Part shown: piece after piece, positions 18,123 through 27,534 of the stretch
Layout of the letters: each line of letters begins with the position of its first letter
Numbering within the stretch: the first letter of the stretch is position 1
Assembly: GCF_001595985.1 (NCBI RefSeq)
Contig: NZ_LOJJ01000018.1
Coordinates: 248,001 to 312,000 of the forward strand
Reading direction: 5' to 3'
Source: Polynucleobacter sinensis
Lineage (GTDB): Bacteria > Pseudomonadota > Gammaproteobacteria > Burkholderiales > Burkholderiaceae
DNA length: 64,000 bases
Made by a program: the position numbers and the translations under genes
Notes under the pieces: generated by a model
What the model saw: only the letters and a program-made list of their open reading frames with translations
Told to the model about the DNA's origin: nothing
Database searches by the model: none

Positions 18123-18512
18123 ATGAATTTGATCGAAAAAATTGAGCAAGAAGAAATTGCTCGCTTAAGTGCCAACAAAACTCTTCCAAGTTTTGCTCCT
18201 GGCGACACCGTAATCGTTGGTGTAAACGTGGTTGAAGGTACACGTAAGCGTACTCAGGCCTTTGAAGGCGTTGTGATTGCTAAGCGCAATCGCGGACTGA
18301 ATTCTAGCTTTATCGTTCGCAAGATTTCATCTGGCGAAGGTGTAGAGCGTACATTCCAAACTTACTCACCATTGATCGCTAGCATTGAAGTGAAGCGTCG
18401 CGGTGATGTACGTCGTGCGAAGTTGTACTACTTGCGCGATCGTTCAGGTAAGTCTGCACGTATTAAAGAGAAGCTACCTGCTCGTAAGGTTGCCGCTCCA
18501 ACTGCTGCATAA
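18123..18512 (+). CDS. rplS: 50S ribosomal protein L19
   Basis: A 129-residue large-subunit protein at the 30S/50S interface. The motifs [20 protein letters not shown] and [18 protein letters not shown] are diagnostic, and a short Ala-rich tail ends the protein. It lies 126 bases after trmD, a spacer long enough for a ribosome-recruiting leader. TAAGGATT precedes the ATG. An intrinsic terminator at 18534 closes the operon. Confidence 0.98.
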   Translation: MNLIEKIEQEEIARLSANKTLPSFAPGDTVIVGVNVVEGTRKRTQAFEGVVIAKRNRGLNSSFIVRKISSGEGVERTFQTYSPLIASIEVKRRGDVRRAKLYYLRDRSGKSARIKEKLPARKVAAPTAA

Positions 18513-18533
18513 GCATTGCTTTAATGCGAAGAG

Positions 18534-18557
18534 AAGGCAGCTTAGGCTGCCTTTTTT
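18534..18557 (+). terminator. Terminator of the rpsP-rplS operon
   Basis: AAGGCAGC (18534-18541), loop TTAG, GCTGCCTT (18546-18553), then a run of Ts. A textbook intrinsic terminator. Confidence 0.92.
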
Positions 18558-18576
18558 ATTGTCCTAAAATAGCCCC

Positions 18577-19314
18577 ATGACTGAGCAATCATCTCCTCAA
18601 AAGCAAGTGATTAGTTTCGCAGCGCCCGCTAGTTTTGATGCGCAGGCAGTTGCGATTCATGAGGTTTGTATTAATGAGCCCAGAGTGCACTCTTCTCGGT
18701 TGGAGCCACATAGCCTGAGGGAGCGCTTTCAAAACCCCCCAGTCTGGGAACCGGAAATTACGGATGAAAGTCGACATGCTCTAGCCATGGATATTGTTTC
18801 TAAGCGCCAGGCGGCTGGAAAAGTCACTCGTGCTGCTGTGCTTATTCCCTTGGTATTGAATGAAGCTGGTTTATCAGTTCTCTTGACTCAGAGGACTGAT
18901 CATTTGCACGATCATGCCGGTCAAATTAGCTTCCCCGGAGGTCGGATGGATCCTGAGGATCAAAGTCCTTATGACACCGCTTTGCGAGAGAGTCAGGAGG
19001 AAATTGGTCTAAGCCCTGATGGCGTTGAAATTATCGGCCATCTTCCTCAATACTTGACTGTTTCAGGCTATAGTGTGACGCCAGTTGTGGGATTAGTAAA
19101 ACCTCAGGCAGAATATGCTTTAGATGCTTTTGAAGTGGCGGATGTTTTTGAAGTGCCTTTACATTTCTTGATGGATCCTGCAAATCATCAGGTGCGGGTC
19201 TGGGAGAGTGATCGAGGTGGTCGTCGGTTTTATTCAATGCCCTATGAAAATCGTTTTATCTGGGGTGCTACCGCTGGAATGTTGCGTAACCTTTATCATT
19301 TATTAAAAGTATGA
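18577..19314 (+). CDS. Nudix hydrolase, CoA pyrophosphatase type
   Basis: Predicted to split CoA or acyl-CoA into 3',5'-ADP and 4'-phosphopantetheine. The Nudix box is GGRMDPEDQ...ALRESQEEIGL. Just before it, TQRTDHLHDHAGQISFPGG matches the CoA-specific UPF0035 signature. The N-terminal 70 residues are variable. The length of 245 is longer than the 190-210 of most members. It overlaps the following CobD-like gene by 4 bases (ATGA). It starts 20 bases after the rplS terminator, so it needs its own promoter or readthrough. Confidence 0.88.
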   Translation: MTEQSSPQKQVISFAAPASFDAQAVAIHEVCINEPRVHSSRLEPHSLRERFQNPPVWEPEITDESRHALAMDIVSKRQAAGKVTRAAVLIPLVLNEAGLSVLLTQRTDHLHDHAGQISFPGGRMDPEDQSPYDTALRESQEEIGLSPDGVEIIGHLPQYLTVSGYSVTPVVGLVKPQAEYALDAFEVADVFEVPLHFLMDPANHQVRVWESDRGGRRFYSMPYENRFIWGATAGMLRNLYHLLKV

Positions 19315-20270
19315 CTTTCTTTTCTATACTCTTCGCGTTGATTGCTGAGCAATATCGCCCAGTAACTTCTACTCATTGGATTGCGCGTATCAGTGCACGT
19401 TGGCTAGATTGGGTTGCCGGTGAGTTTGGTGGCAAAACCGAGGAGGGTGCAAGCCCCGTTGGTGCTCGTATGGCTTGCTTGGTAGCATTTATTCTGCCAA
19501 CCTTTCTTGTGTTTGTGATTTATGTTGTCTTCATGGTGACATATCCAATTTTAGGGTTTGTGTGGAATGTATTGATCGCCTATTTATTCTTCGGGTTCCG
19601 TCAATTTAGCCACTCATTCACATTGGTTCATGAGGCGATTGCGAATCACGACTTACCTGCAGCTCGCGCAGCGTTAGCCCAGTGGTATGGCCCTGAGTTA
19701 GATGCTTCCAATCTCACTGAAACAGAGGTTATCTCCTTGGCTTTGGAGCGTGCGATTATTGGTTCTCATCATCATGTCTTTGGCGTATTGTTTTGGTTCT
19801 TAATGCCAATGGGTCCCGCTGGTGTTGTTCTGTACCGCCTGGCTGATACCGCTTCTCAGCGCTGGTCTGAGAAGGGTGACTTTAATTTAAGCGAGGCTGC
19901 TCGTCATTTCTTCTATGTATTAGATTGGATTCCTGCTCGCATCACCGCAATGGGCTTTGCGATTGTTGGCAACTTTGAAGGTGCTGTATATGCTTGGCGT
20001 CACTTGACTGGTAAATGGTCTGACTCTTTATCTGCAGTGATTTTGGCTTCTGGAAGTGGCGCTCTGGGAGTGCGCTTAGGTGAGCCGATGAGTGAACCCG
20101 ATAGCGATGAAGCATTGCGTATGGCTGAGGCCGGCGAGCCGGTAGTTTACGAGGTGGGTCTGGAGCCTAATGAACGCACTATGCGATCTGCAATTGGCTT
20201 GGTATGGCGCTTGGTTATCGCTTGGATGGCTTTATTGCTAATGCTGACCATCGCTCTTTGGCTTGGCTAA
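19311..20270 (+). CDS. CobD/CbiB-family-like integral membrane protein
   Basis: A 319-residue membrane protein with hydrophobic segments near residues 3-15, 50-90 and 150-175 and a final helix at about 296-318. The region SHHHVFGVLFWFLMPMGP followed by YRLADT resembles the CobD/CbiB/AmpE family. CbiB proteins join aminopropanol to cobyric acid. No cobalamin gene is nearby, so that role is doubtful here. The start overlaps the Nudix gene by 4 bases. The last 56 bases overlap the 3' end of rsgA on the opposite strand. Confidence 0.75.
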   Translation: MTFFSILFALIAEQYRPVTSTHWIARISARWLDWVAGEFGGKTEEGASPVGARMACLVAFILPTFLVFVIYVVFMVTYPILGFVWNVLIAYLFFGFRQFSHSFTLVHEAIANHDLPAARAALAQWYGPELDASNLTETEVISLALERAIIGSHHHVFGVLFWFLMPMGPAGVVLYRLADTASQRWSEKGDFNLSEAARHFFYVLDWIPARITAMGFAIVGNFEGAVYAWRHLTGKWSDSLSAVILASGSGALGVRLGEPMSEPDSDEALRMAEAGEPVVYEVGLEPNERTMRSAIGLVWRLVIAWMALLLMLTIALWLG

Positions 20271-21240
20271 TCCCCTGAATCTGCGTATCGGCAGTTTTAG
20301 AGTCTGAGCGTAACTGTCTAAATAGCGCTAGTCTTTCTGGCGCTATTTCATTTCTGTCTACTGCCTCACGTATTGCGCAATCAGGTTCTGATTGGTGGGC
20401 ACAATTATGAAATCGACACTTCCCAAGCAGGTCATGAAACTCCCTAAAGGCATGCTCAAGTTCGCTGACGGACATATGCGCTAAGCCAAACTCCTGAAAG
20501 CCTGGGGAATCTATCAGAGCGCCTAATTTGCCATTGGCATCGCGACCCCAGGACTCTGGTAATTCAAAATAGCGGCAGGCTGTTGTGGTGTGCTTGCCAG
20601 TATCTAAGCGCACTGAATATTCTTGAGTGATGGCTGCAGCATTAGGCACCCAAGCATTTAGCAGGCTGGATTTACCCATGCCCGATTGACCCACAAATAC
20701 GGAGACTTTGCCGCGAATAGCAGGCCTCAAAGCCTCTATCGAGGCTTCGTCAAATTTAGCTGATACCTCAGTGACAGGGTACCCCATACGAGCGTAGGGC
20801 GCGATGATTTTGCGAGCCTGCTCCAAATTGTCCTTGAGGTCGCATTTATTCAGAAGAATATGCAGGCCAATTTGATTGGCTTCTGCGGCAACGACTGCTC
20901 TGCCTAATAAATCTGGTGAGAAGGCGGGTTGTGTAGCCAGGACTACTAATATTTGATCTACGTTAGATGCAATGAGCTTGCTTTTGAATGCGTCGGAACG
21001 ATAAAGGAGATTTTCTCTTGGTTCAATATGAATGATGCGCGCTTGATCTGCCGATGTCATTTCTAGCAACATGCGATCACCTACTGCACCAATATGTTGT
21101 TTTGCAGGTGTACTGACCTGAATCAACTCGCCAGCAGGAGATTCATTTCCGCGCTCATCTTTGACTAAGCGCTGCGCCAAATAATGCCTACCGTAGGAGG
21201 CGGTTAAGAGTGCGCGAAATTGCTCCATTGATCCCGGCAC
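20215..21240 (-). CDS. rsgA: Ribosome small-subunit-dependent GTPase A
   Basis: A circularly permuted GTPase that checks late 30S assembly and displaces RbfA. It has an N-terminal OB fold, the G4-like LNKCDL, then the P-loop GQSGMGKSSL, DSPGFQEFG (G3) and a C-terminal zinc-binding CRFHNCAHQ...CAIREAV. The length of 341 is standard. The start is either GTG at 21240, 2 bases after the upstream protease stop, or ATG at 21228 (MEQFRAL). I kept the longer form, but the choice is open. It is antisense to the end of the CobD-like gene over 56 bases. Confidence 0.94.
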   Translation of the reverse strand: MPGSMEQFRALLTASYGRHYLAQRLVKDERGNESPAGELIQVSTPAKQHIGAVGDRMLLEMTSADQARIIHIEPRENLLYRSDAFKSKLIASNVDQILVVLATQPAFSPDLLGRAVVAAEANQIGLHILLNKCDLKDNLEQARKIIAPYARMGYPVTEVSAKFDEASIEALRPAIRGKVSVFVGQSGMGKSSLLNAWVPNAAAITQEYSVRLDTGKHTTTACRYFELPESWGRDANGKLGALIDSPGFQEFGLAHMSVSELEHAFREFHDLLGKCRFHNCAHQSEPDCAIREAVDRNEIAPERLALFRQLRSDSKTADTQIQGISQAKERWSALAIKPSKR

Positions 21241-21242
21241 TC

Positions 21243-22493
21243 TTACTTAAATTGTTTGAGGTTGGCAATGCGTAATGGGGCGGGAGGGTGAGAGCTGTAA
21301 AAAGCCGTATAGATTGGATCAGGAGTTAGAGTTGATGCATTATCTTGATACAACTTCACTAAGGCCGTGATCAAGTCTTTGGCAGATGATTTATCGGCTG
21401 CAAAGCCATCGGCTTCATATTCATGTTTGCGAGAAGCAAGACTGGAAAGTGGTGTGAAAAAGAAGCTAAATACAGGGGATACCAGCATGAAGAGGGCTAG
21501 GGCCAATCCACCGTTGTAACCATTGGGGTTGGGCATTACACCCAAGTCTGAATAGAACCAGGCTTGAGTACTAATCCAGCCTAATAATGCAAACATAGCA
21601 AAACTAAGTGCGAAGGAAACAAACAGGCGTTTGCGAATATGATTGCACTTAAAGTGGCCAAGTTCGTGAGCAAGAACGGCCTCCACTTCACCAGGATTGA
21701 GTTTTTCAATTAGCGTATCAAAGAAGACAATGCGCTTTGCTTTTCCCATTCCAGCAAAAAACGCATTTCCGTGCGCACTGCGTTTACTCCCATCCATCAC
21801 AAAGAGGCCTTGGCTTGCAAAATCGCAGCGCTTTAAGAGTGCTTCAATTTGGGTTTTAAGTGGGCCCTCCTCTAGAGGTTGGAACTTATTGAACATGGGC
21901 GCAATAAATGTAGGGAATATCCATTGCATCAAAAGACTGAAGGCAGTGAGAACACCCCAAGCCCAAAGCCACCAGTAGTCACCCGCTTGAGCCATAAGGC
22001 TAAGAATGACCCAGAGTAGTGGCACCCCAATAGCGCCGCCAATACCGATGCCTTTAAACATATCGCTAAAGAAGAGTTTCTTATTCATACGGTTAAAGCC
22101 AAAACGTTCTTCTAAGTAAAATTGCTTGTACCAAGAAAATGGAATGTCAATGATTCCAGAGATCAATACGATCGATACGAGCAGTGCAATTTGCTGCGCG
22201 ATACCTTCGCCTAGGAGTTGCAGTAACGCTATATTGAGAATTTGTAAGCCACCTAGCAAAGTGAAGGCGATAAGGATGATGGCGCTGACGCCATTCTCCA
22301 AAATGCCAAGTCGAAGTTTGGCGATTGTGTAGTCGGCGGCCTTTTGGTGCTCCGCTAAAGTGATTTGCGAGGAAAATTCCGCGGGGACCGAATCACGGTG
22401 GATGGCCACGTGATGAATCTGACGCTGGGATAACCAGTGGCGTAAGCCAAAGCTGGTGAAAAAGGCGATTAGGAAAACGATAGTAAATGTCAT
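21243..22493 (-). CDS. Membrane M48 metalloprotease (Ste24/CaaX-type)
   Basis: A 416-residue multi-pass zinc protease. VLAHELGHFKCNH contains the HExxH zinc motif, and the third ligand is in SLASRKHEYEADGFAAD. Hydrophobic segments lie near residues 1-18, 65-90, 100-120, 150-170, 180-200, 285-310 and 325-350. Eukaryotic relatives cut CaaX proteins. Bacteria lack prenylated CaaX, so general membrane-protein quality control is the likelier role. It is upstream of and probably cotranscribed with rsgA. Confidence 0.9.
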   Translation of the reverse strand: MTFTIVFLIAFFTSFGLRHWLSQRQIHHVAIHRDSVPAEFSSQITLAEHQKAADYTIAKLRLGILENGVSAIILIAFTLLGGLQILNIALLQLLGEGIAQQIALLVSIVLISGIIDIPFSWYKQFYLEERFGFNRMNKKLFFSDMFKGIGIGGAIGVPLLWVILSLMAQAGDYWWLWAWGVLTAFSLLMQWIFPTFIAPMFNKFQPLEEGPLKTQIEALLKRCDFASQGLFVMDGSKRSAHGNAFFAGMGKAKRIVFFDTLIEKLNPGEVEAVLAHELGHFKCNHIRKRLFVSFALSFAMFALLGWISTQAWFYSDLGVMPNPNGYNGGLALALFMLVSPVFSFFFTPLSSLASRKHEYEADGFAADKSSAKDLITALVKLYQDNASTLTPDPIYTAFYSSHPPAPLRIANLKQFK

Positions 22494-22611
22494 TTATGCA
22501 TTATAGAAGCGCCGTAAATAGATTGCGTGGACTATGCTGTAATATGCTTATTCAAATCGTTAGAGTTCAAAATAACGCATCTTAGCTAGTAATTTGAAGG
22601 AGTAGATGGGA

Positions 22612-23265
22612 ATGCAGTCAACTCACATTATCGCCATTAGGCATGGTGAAACAGATTGGAATGCTCTTGGTCGATATCAAGGACAAACTGATATTCCTTT
22701 AAACGATTCTGGCCTGGCGCAAGCTAAGCAGGCCGCCTCGTTTTTGCGCGATAAAACTATCCACGCCATTTACACAAGCAATCTTAGTCGCGCAGCCCAG
22801 ACTGCTGCAGAAATTGCTCAGGCTCGAAATGAGAGTGTCCGCATCATTCCTGAGCTTCGGGAGCAGCATTACGGCGTTTTTCAGGGTCTAACTGGTGCCG
22901 AGGTTAAGGAGCGTTGGCCAGACGCCCATCGCAAGTGGCATGATCGCGTGCCCGAATTTGGTCCTGAGGGCGGCGAAACTCGCAATCAATTTAAAGAGCG
23001 TTGCATTCAAGCGTTACAGCAGATTGCTAAGCAGCATCCTGGCGAAATTTTAGCGGTAGTGTGTCACGGAGGCGTGCTAGATTGTTTGTATCGCGAGGCC
23101 ACCAAGCTATCCATGGATATTCCTCGCACATGGCCTTTGGAGAACGCCTCTATGAATCATCTTCGCTATGACGAAAATGGATTTTCATTGGTAGATTGGG
23201 GAAATGTGTCGCATCTGGATCAAGCTGGTCGAGATGAAATGAAGGAATGTTTTCCTGGGCCGTAA
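22612..23265 (+). CDS. Histidine phosphatase family protein (GpmB-like)
   Basis: A two-histidine phosphatase fold. IAIRHGETDWNALGRYQGQ contains the RHG catalytic histidine, and the second His is in VVCHGGVLD. Members include cofactor-dependent phosphoglycerate mutases and many small phosphatases. The substrate here is unknown. I chose the ATG at 22612 because AAGGAG ends 9 bases before it; the in-frame ATG at 22606 is only 3 bases from AAGGAG. It precedes the ABC importer by about 60 bases, with no evident functional link. Confidence 0.85.
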   Translation: MQSTHIIAIRHGETDWNALGRYQGQTDIPLNDSGLAQAKQAASFLRDKTIHAIYTSNLSRAAQTAAEIAQARNESVRIIPELREQHYGVFQGLTGAEVKERWPDAHRKWHDRVPEFGPEGGETRNQFKERCIQALQQIAKQHPGEILAVVCHGGVLDCLYREATKLSMDIPRTWPLENASMNHLRYDENGFSLVDWGNVSHLDQAGRDEMKECFPGP

Positions 23266-23299
23266 TGTATTTGTATGATCATTTTCTAAAGGACTGACA

Positions 23300-24637
23300 A
23301 TGAATCGGTTTTCTAAAATAAGCTCCATTTCTTTGCTTGCTCTACTAGGTTTAATGAGTAACGCTTCTGATGCTGGAACTGTGACCGTCATCACTTCTTT
23401 TTCGAAAGAAATTACACAGGTTTACAAGACTGCATTTGAGAAAGCTAACCCCACTATTAAGCTGGAGATTCTGAATAAGAATACTGTTCAAGGAATATCC
23501 TACGTTCGTGAGTTGCCGGCTGGTCAGCGCCCAGAAATTTTTTGGGCCTCCGCCCCTGACGCATTTGAGGTTCTTGCTGGGCAAAATCTATTGCTCAATG
23601 TCAGTGATCAAGCAAATAAGGCGGTGCCCGCCAAAGTCGGTAACTATCCGATAAATAACCCGCAGGGTTTGTATTTGGGTCAAGCCCTTTCTGGGTACGG
23701 CTTGATGTGGAACACACGCTATCTTAGTGCCAATAAGATTCCCGCCCCAAGTCAGTGGGCCGATTTGACTAAGTCAATTTATTTCAATCATGTCGCCATT
23801 AGTTCTCCCTCGCGATCTGGTACCACCCATTTAACAGTCGAAACGATTTTGCAAGGTGAGGGTTGGGATAAAGGCTGGAGTCAGTTGTTGCAAATTGCAG
23901 GTAATAGCGCAGCGATTACTGAAAGAAGTTTTGGTGTGCCTGATGGCGTAAACAATGGACAGTTTGGTGTAGGCCTAGTGGTTGATTTTTTTGCTTTGGC
24001 TAGTAAGGCTAGTGGTTTCCCGGTGGATTTTGCTTACCCTAATGTCACGGCAATTGTGCCGGCTAATATCGGCCTGATCAATGGTAGTAAAAATTCTGAG
24101 GAAGCGAAGAAATTCATAGCGTTTAGCGTCTCCTTGGAAGGTCAGACTTTACTTTTAGATCCAAAGATTTCTCGTTTACCTGTTTTGCCGTTAAACAATT
24201 TTTCTAGCAAGGTGCCTGCTGGATACCCCAATGCGTTTGAGATTGCTAAGCGTGCAAAAGTAAACTTCAATTCAGATTTATCTGAAGAGCGCTATAACGT
24301 TGTCTCTTCAATGTTTGATCAAACGATTACATTTCGCCACAAAGAATTGCAAGCGGCCACCAAGGCTATCCATGAAGCTAGCGCAGCATTGGCAAAAAAA
24401 CCATCCGCCCAAGGTCAGGCTCTTTTGAAACAGGCGCAGGATTTAGCTTTCACCCCAATTGTGACCTCGAGTCTGGTGGGTAATAAAAATTTCCTTGCTT
24501 TGTTTGCGACTAGTAAAAAGGATGCTGCTGCCAATAAGGAGATTTCGGGCCTGGAAGATCGATGGAATGCTCAAGCAAAAGAGCATTACGCAAAGGCCAA
24601 AAACTTTGCTGAGCAGGCTTTGGCTTTGGCTAAGTAA
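23300..24637 (+). CDS. Periplasmic binding protein of an iron(III)-class ABC importer
   Basis: A 445-residue solute-binding protein with a signal peptide (about 1-25, ASDAG). The fold pattern begins VTVITSFSKEITQVYKTAFE and contains SPSRSGTTHLTVETIL, typical of the FbpA/PotD-like class. The mature core is about 330 residues. Roughly 100 further residues at the C-terminus (from about 345) are helical and Ala/Lys-rich, which is unusual for the family. Next to a fused permease and an ATPase, it is clearly the receptor. The substrate could be ferric iron, but phosphonate or other ligands are not excluded. Confidence 0.82.
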   Translation: MNRFSKISSISLLALLGLMSNASDAGTVTVITSFSKEITQVYKTAFEKANPTIKLEILNKNTVQGISYVRELPAGQRPEIFWASAPDAFEVLAGQNLLLNVSDQANKAVPAKVGNYPINNPQGLYLGQALSGYGLMWNTRYLSANKIPAPSQWADLTKSIYFNHVAISSPSRSGTTHLTVETILQGEGWDKGWSQLLQIAGNSAAITERSFGVPDGVNNGQFGVGLVVDFFALASKASGFPVDFAYPNVTAIVPANIGLINGSKNSEEAKKFIAFSVSLEGQTLLLDPKISRLPVLPLNNFSSKVPAGYPNAFEIAKRAKVNFNSDLSEERYNVVSSMFDQTITFRHKELQAATKAIHEASAALAKKPSAQGQALLKQAQDLAFTPIVTSSLVGNKNFLALFATSKKDAAANKEISGLEDRWNAQAKEHYAKAKNFAEQALALAK

Positions 24638-24648
24638 CTCTTTGAGCA

Positions 24649-26349
24649 ATGACTTTTAAACAAGTTAAGCCGGGTGTTTGGATTGCTGGGGCCTTAGTCT
24701 TCAGCTTTCTATTACTGTTCTTATTACTTCCAGTAGCACGCGTTTTTTATACAGCGTTTATCGATGGTGATGGCGGTTTTACGCTTCATCATTTCACTGC
24801 ATTTTTTGCGCAAGGCTTAATGAGGGAATCATTCTTCAACAGTCTCTATGTGGCATGCATGTCTGCTGTTATGGCAGCAATTCTTGCGGTACCGTTAGCT
24901 TATTTCACGGTTCGGTTTCAGTTTCGAGGCGCTTTGCTCATTCAGACTCTTGGCGTTTTACCTTTAATCATGCCCCCATTTGTTGGCGCAGTAGCAATGC
25001 AGTTAATTTTTGGTAGATCTGGCTCCATCAACCTTTTGCTTAAGGAGTATTGGGGTTTCACCATTCCTTTGATGGATGGATTGAATGGGATTATTTTTGT
25101 TGAATCGATCCATTACTTCCCATTTATCCTGATGAATCTAACTGTCGCACTTCGAAATATTGATGGTGCTATGGAGGAGGCTGCGCTTAACTTAGGTTGT
25201 AAGGGTTGGCGTTTGTTTTGGAGGGTGATATTTCCGCTGGGGATGCCAGGTTTTATTGCTGGCGCCTCGCTCGTATTTGTCAAAGTGTTTGATGATCTCG
25301 GAACGCCTTTAGTCTTGGGGCAAACGAATATGCTCGCTCCACAGGCGTATTTACGTATTACCCAGGTAGGGCTCGAAGATCCTTTGGGTTATGTCATTAG
25401 TGTCATCATGATTTTGTTTTCGATTCTGGCTATGGCTCTATCTGCCAGGATGTTGGCGAATAAGGAATACTCGACCACTCAAAAAGGGGGCTCTAGTATT
25501 GAAAAGCGCAAACTATCTTTGTGGTCCGCTTTCTTTATTTATGGGTGGATTTTTGTTGTGCTGATCATTGCTTTGGCTCCCCATATTGGAGTTCTGCTGT
25601 TGTCTTTTGCGAAGGTGTGGAGCTTTGCTCCGCTGCCAGATGGTTACACCCTTGAGCATTATCAAACTATCTTTAACGGCTCTACGGAAATGATTCGCAA
25701 TACTTTAGTTTATTGTGGATTGGCCGCCGGTCTAGATGTGGTTCTTGGTGTAACGATTGCCTATTTAATTTTCCGCACACAGTTGCCCTATCGAAAATCA
25801 TTGGACTGGATGGCAACTGCATCCTTGGCGGTGCCTGGCATCGTGCTAGCCATCGGCTATTTGCGTCTTTTTAAGGGGGTGTCTTTGCCAGGCAGCGATA
25901 TTTTGTTAACCAGCACTTCATTAATGATTGTTTTGGCATACGCAGTGAGGCGATTACCTTATGCTTTGCGCTCTTGCGTTGCCGCATTACAGCAGGTTCA
26001 TATTTCCCTTGAGGAGGCGGCAGAATCTTTGGGTGCTGGTAAGACGCGAACTATTCAAAGAATTCTGGTGCCACTAATGGCTGGTGGAATTTTGGCAGGC
26101 TTTGTGACTAGCTTTATTACTGCAGCTGTTGAGCTTTCTGCAACCCTGCTATTAACCTCAACTGAGGCGCAGGCGCCAATGAGTTATGGCATATATCTAT
26201 TTATGCAAAGTGCTGCAGGGCGTGGGCCAGGGGCCGCATTGGGGGTATTGGCTATTGTTGTAGTGGCATTAGGCACTTATTTTTCACATGTGATTGTTGA
26301 GAGACTTGGTAAAACCCATTCTGCTCAGATAAACCCATCGCAACACTAA
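24649..26349 (+). CDS. ABC importer permease, fused double-domain type
   Basis: A 566-residue inner-membrane permease made of two tandem binding-protein-dependent transport domains. EAA loops that contact the ATPase appear twice: EEAALNLGCKGWRLFWRVIF in the first half and EEAAESLGAGKTRTIQRILV in the second. The two-in-one layout is typical of FbpB/SfuB iron(III) permeases and some thiamine systems. It starts 11 bases after the binding protein gene and precedes the ATPase gene. Confidence 0.9.
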   Translation: MTFKQVKPGVWIAGALVFSFLLLFLLLPVARVFYTAFIDGDGGFTLHHFTAFFAQGLMRESFFNSLYVACMSAVMAAILAVPLAYFTVRFQFRGALLIQTLGVLPLIMPPFVGAVAMQLIFGRSGSINLLLKEYWGFTIPLMDGLNGIIFVESIHYFPFILMNLTVALRNIDGAMEEAALNLGCKGWRLFWRVIFPLGMPGFIAGASLVFVKVFDDLGTPLVLGQTNMLAPQAYLRITQVGLEDPLGYVISVIMILFSILAMALSARMLANKEYSTTQKGGSSIEKRKLSLWSAFFIYGWIFVVLIIALAPHIGVLLLSFAKVWSFAPLPDGYTLEHYQTIFNGSTEMIRNTLVYCGLAAGLDVVLGVTIAYLIFRTQLPYRKSLDWMATASLAVPGIVLAIGYLRLFKGVSLPGSDILLTSTSLMIVLAYAVRRLPYALRSCVAALQQVHISLEEAAESLGAGKTRTIQRILVPLMAGGILAGFVTSFITAAVELSATLLLTSTEAQAPMSYGIYLFMQSAAGRGPGAALGVLAIVVVALGTYFSHVIVERLGKTHSAQINPSQH

Positions 26350-26384
26350 AAGTTATATTGGATCGACTAATCAATTTAGGCTCT

Positions 26385-27464
26385 ATGAAAAAAGTATCCG
26401 TTCAGTGTGAAAACATCAAACTCTCTTATGGGGCCACTGAGGTCTTAAAAGATATTAGTCTTGAGATTAAGCCGGGAGAATTTTTTGCCCTACTGGGACC
26501 ATCGGGATCTGGTAAGTCAAGTCTCTTACGTTTGATTGCTGGATTTAATCAGCAGCAAGCTGGTAGGTTATTGGTAGATGGAAAGGATATTGGCTCTAAG
26601 GCACCATGGGAAAGAAATATCGGCATGGTATTTCAGAGTTATGCGCTTTGGCCGCATCTTTCTGTGTGGGATAACGTTGCATTTGGATTGGTTGAGCGTA
26701 AGACCCCTAAAGATCTGATCCAGTCTAAAGTAACGGCGGCACTTGAGCAGGTTGGCTTGCTGGGATTTGCACACCGAAAACCTAATCAGTTATCGGGTGG
26801 GCAGCAACAGCGCGTAGCACTTGCAAGAACTATTGTGATTGAGCCTCAAGTACTGCTTTTGGACGAGCCTTTATCCAATTTGGACAAGACCTTACGTGTC
26901 CAGATGCGTCAAGAACTTCTTTCAATGCAAAGAAGGCTTGGATTAACGACTATTTTTGTTACGCATGATCAAGAAGAGGCAATGACCACGGCTGATCGAA
27001 TGGCGGTCTTGGATCAGGGCGTCCTTCAGCAAGTCGGAACTCCAACAGAGTTATATGATGACCCCGTTAATCCCTTTGTGGCTAGCTTTGTAGGTAGCAT
27101 GAACTTTGTAGAGTCCCGGGTGAAGGGGGTGCGCGCAGGCGGACTAGAATTATCCGCCCCAAGTCTTGGAGATTTTTTGGTGCAGACTGCGATTCATAGG
27201 CGAGTTGAAGATCGCGTGCAAGTGAGTTTTAGACCTCAGGCAATTCAGATATGTGAGCCCAATCAAGTCAATCCCGAGGAAAGCATTATTTTTTCTGGAA
27301 CGGTTTTATCAAGTGAGTTCCTCGGGCAATTTACCCGCTATCACCTGAAGGCTGGGGACGTGGATTTGGTTGTTGATCATCCTCACCGCATTGGTTTAAA
27401 ACCATTTGCAGAAAATGCATCAGTCAGTCTGGCGCTTAAGCTCTCAGAGGTGAAACTCTTTTAG
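26385..27464 (+). CDS. ABC importer ATPase
   Basis: The ATP-hydrolysing subunit of the importer. It has the Walker A GPSGSGKSS, Q-loop VFQSYALWPH, signature LSGGQQQRVALAR, Walker B VLLLDEP and H-loop VTHDQEEA. A C-terminal TOBE-like domain runs from about residue 240. I chose the ATG at 26385 (MKKVSVQCEN); the TTG at 26358 adds nine residues without a good ribosome site. FbpC/PotA-like length. It forms one operon with the two upstream genes. Confidence 0.92.
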   Translation: MKKVSVQCENIKLSYGATEVLKDISLEIKPGEFFALLGPSGSGKSSLLRLIAGFNQQQAGRLLVDGKDIGSKAPWERNIGMVFQSYALWPHLSVWDNVAFGLVERKTPKDLIQSKVTAALEQVGLLGFAHRKPNQLSGGQQQRVALARTIVIEPQVLLLDEPLSNLDKTLRVQMRQELLSMQRRLGLTTIFVTHDQEEAMTTADRMAVLDQGVLQQVGTPTELYDDPVNPFVASFVGSMNFVESRVKGVRAGGLELSAPSLGDFLVQTAIHRRVEDRVQVSFRPQAIQICEPNQVNPEESIIFSGTVLSSEFLGQFTRYHLKAGDVDLVVDHPHRIGLKPFAENASVSLALKLSEVKLF

Positions 27465-27534
27465 AGGTGGACTATTTTTTGCTGTTAGCATTCCCCCATA
27501 ATTTGCGGATGAGGGATAGCGGCACAATAAAGAT

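Noticed and set aside
23300..27464. Naming the ABC importer as a proven ferric iron system
   Set aside because: The fused permease fits that class, but no ligand residues or iron-regulated promoter could be shown.
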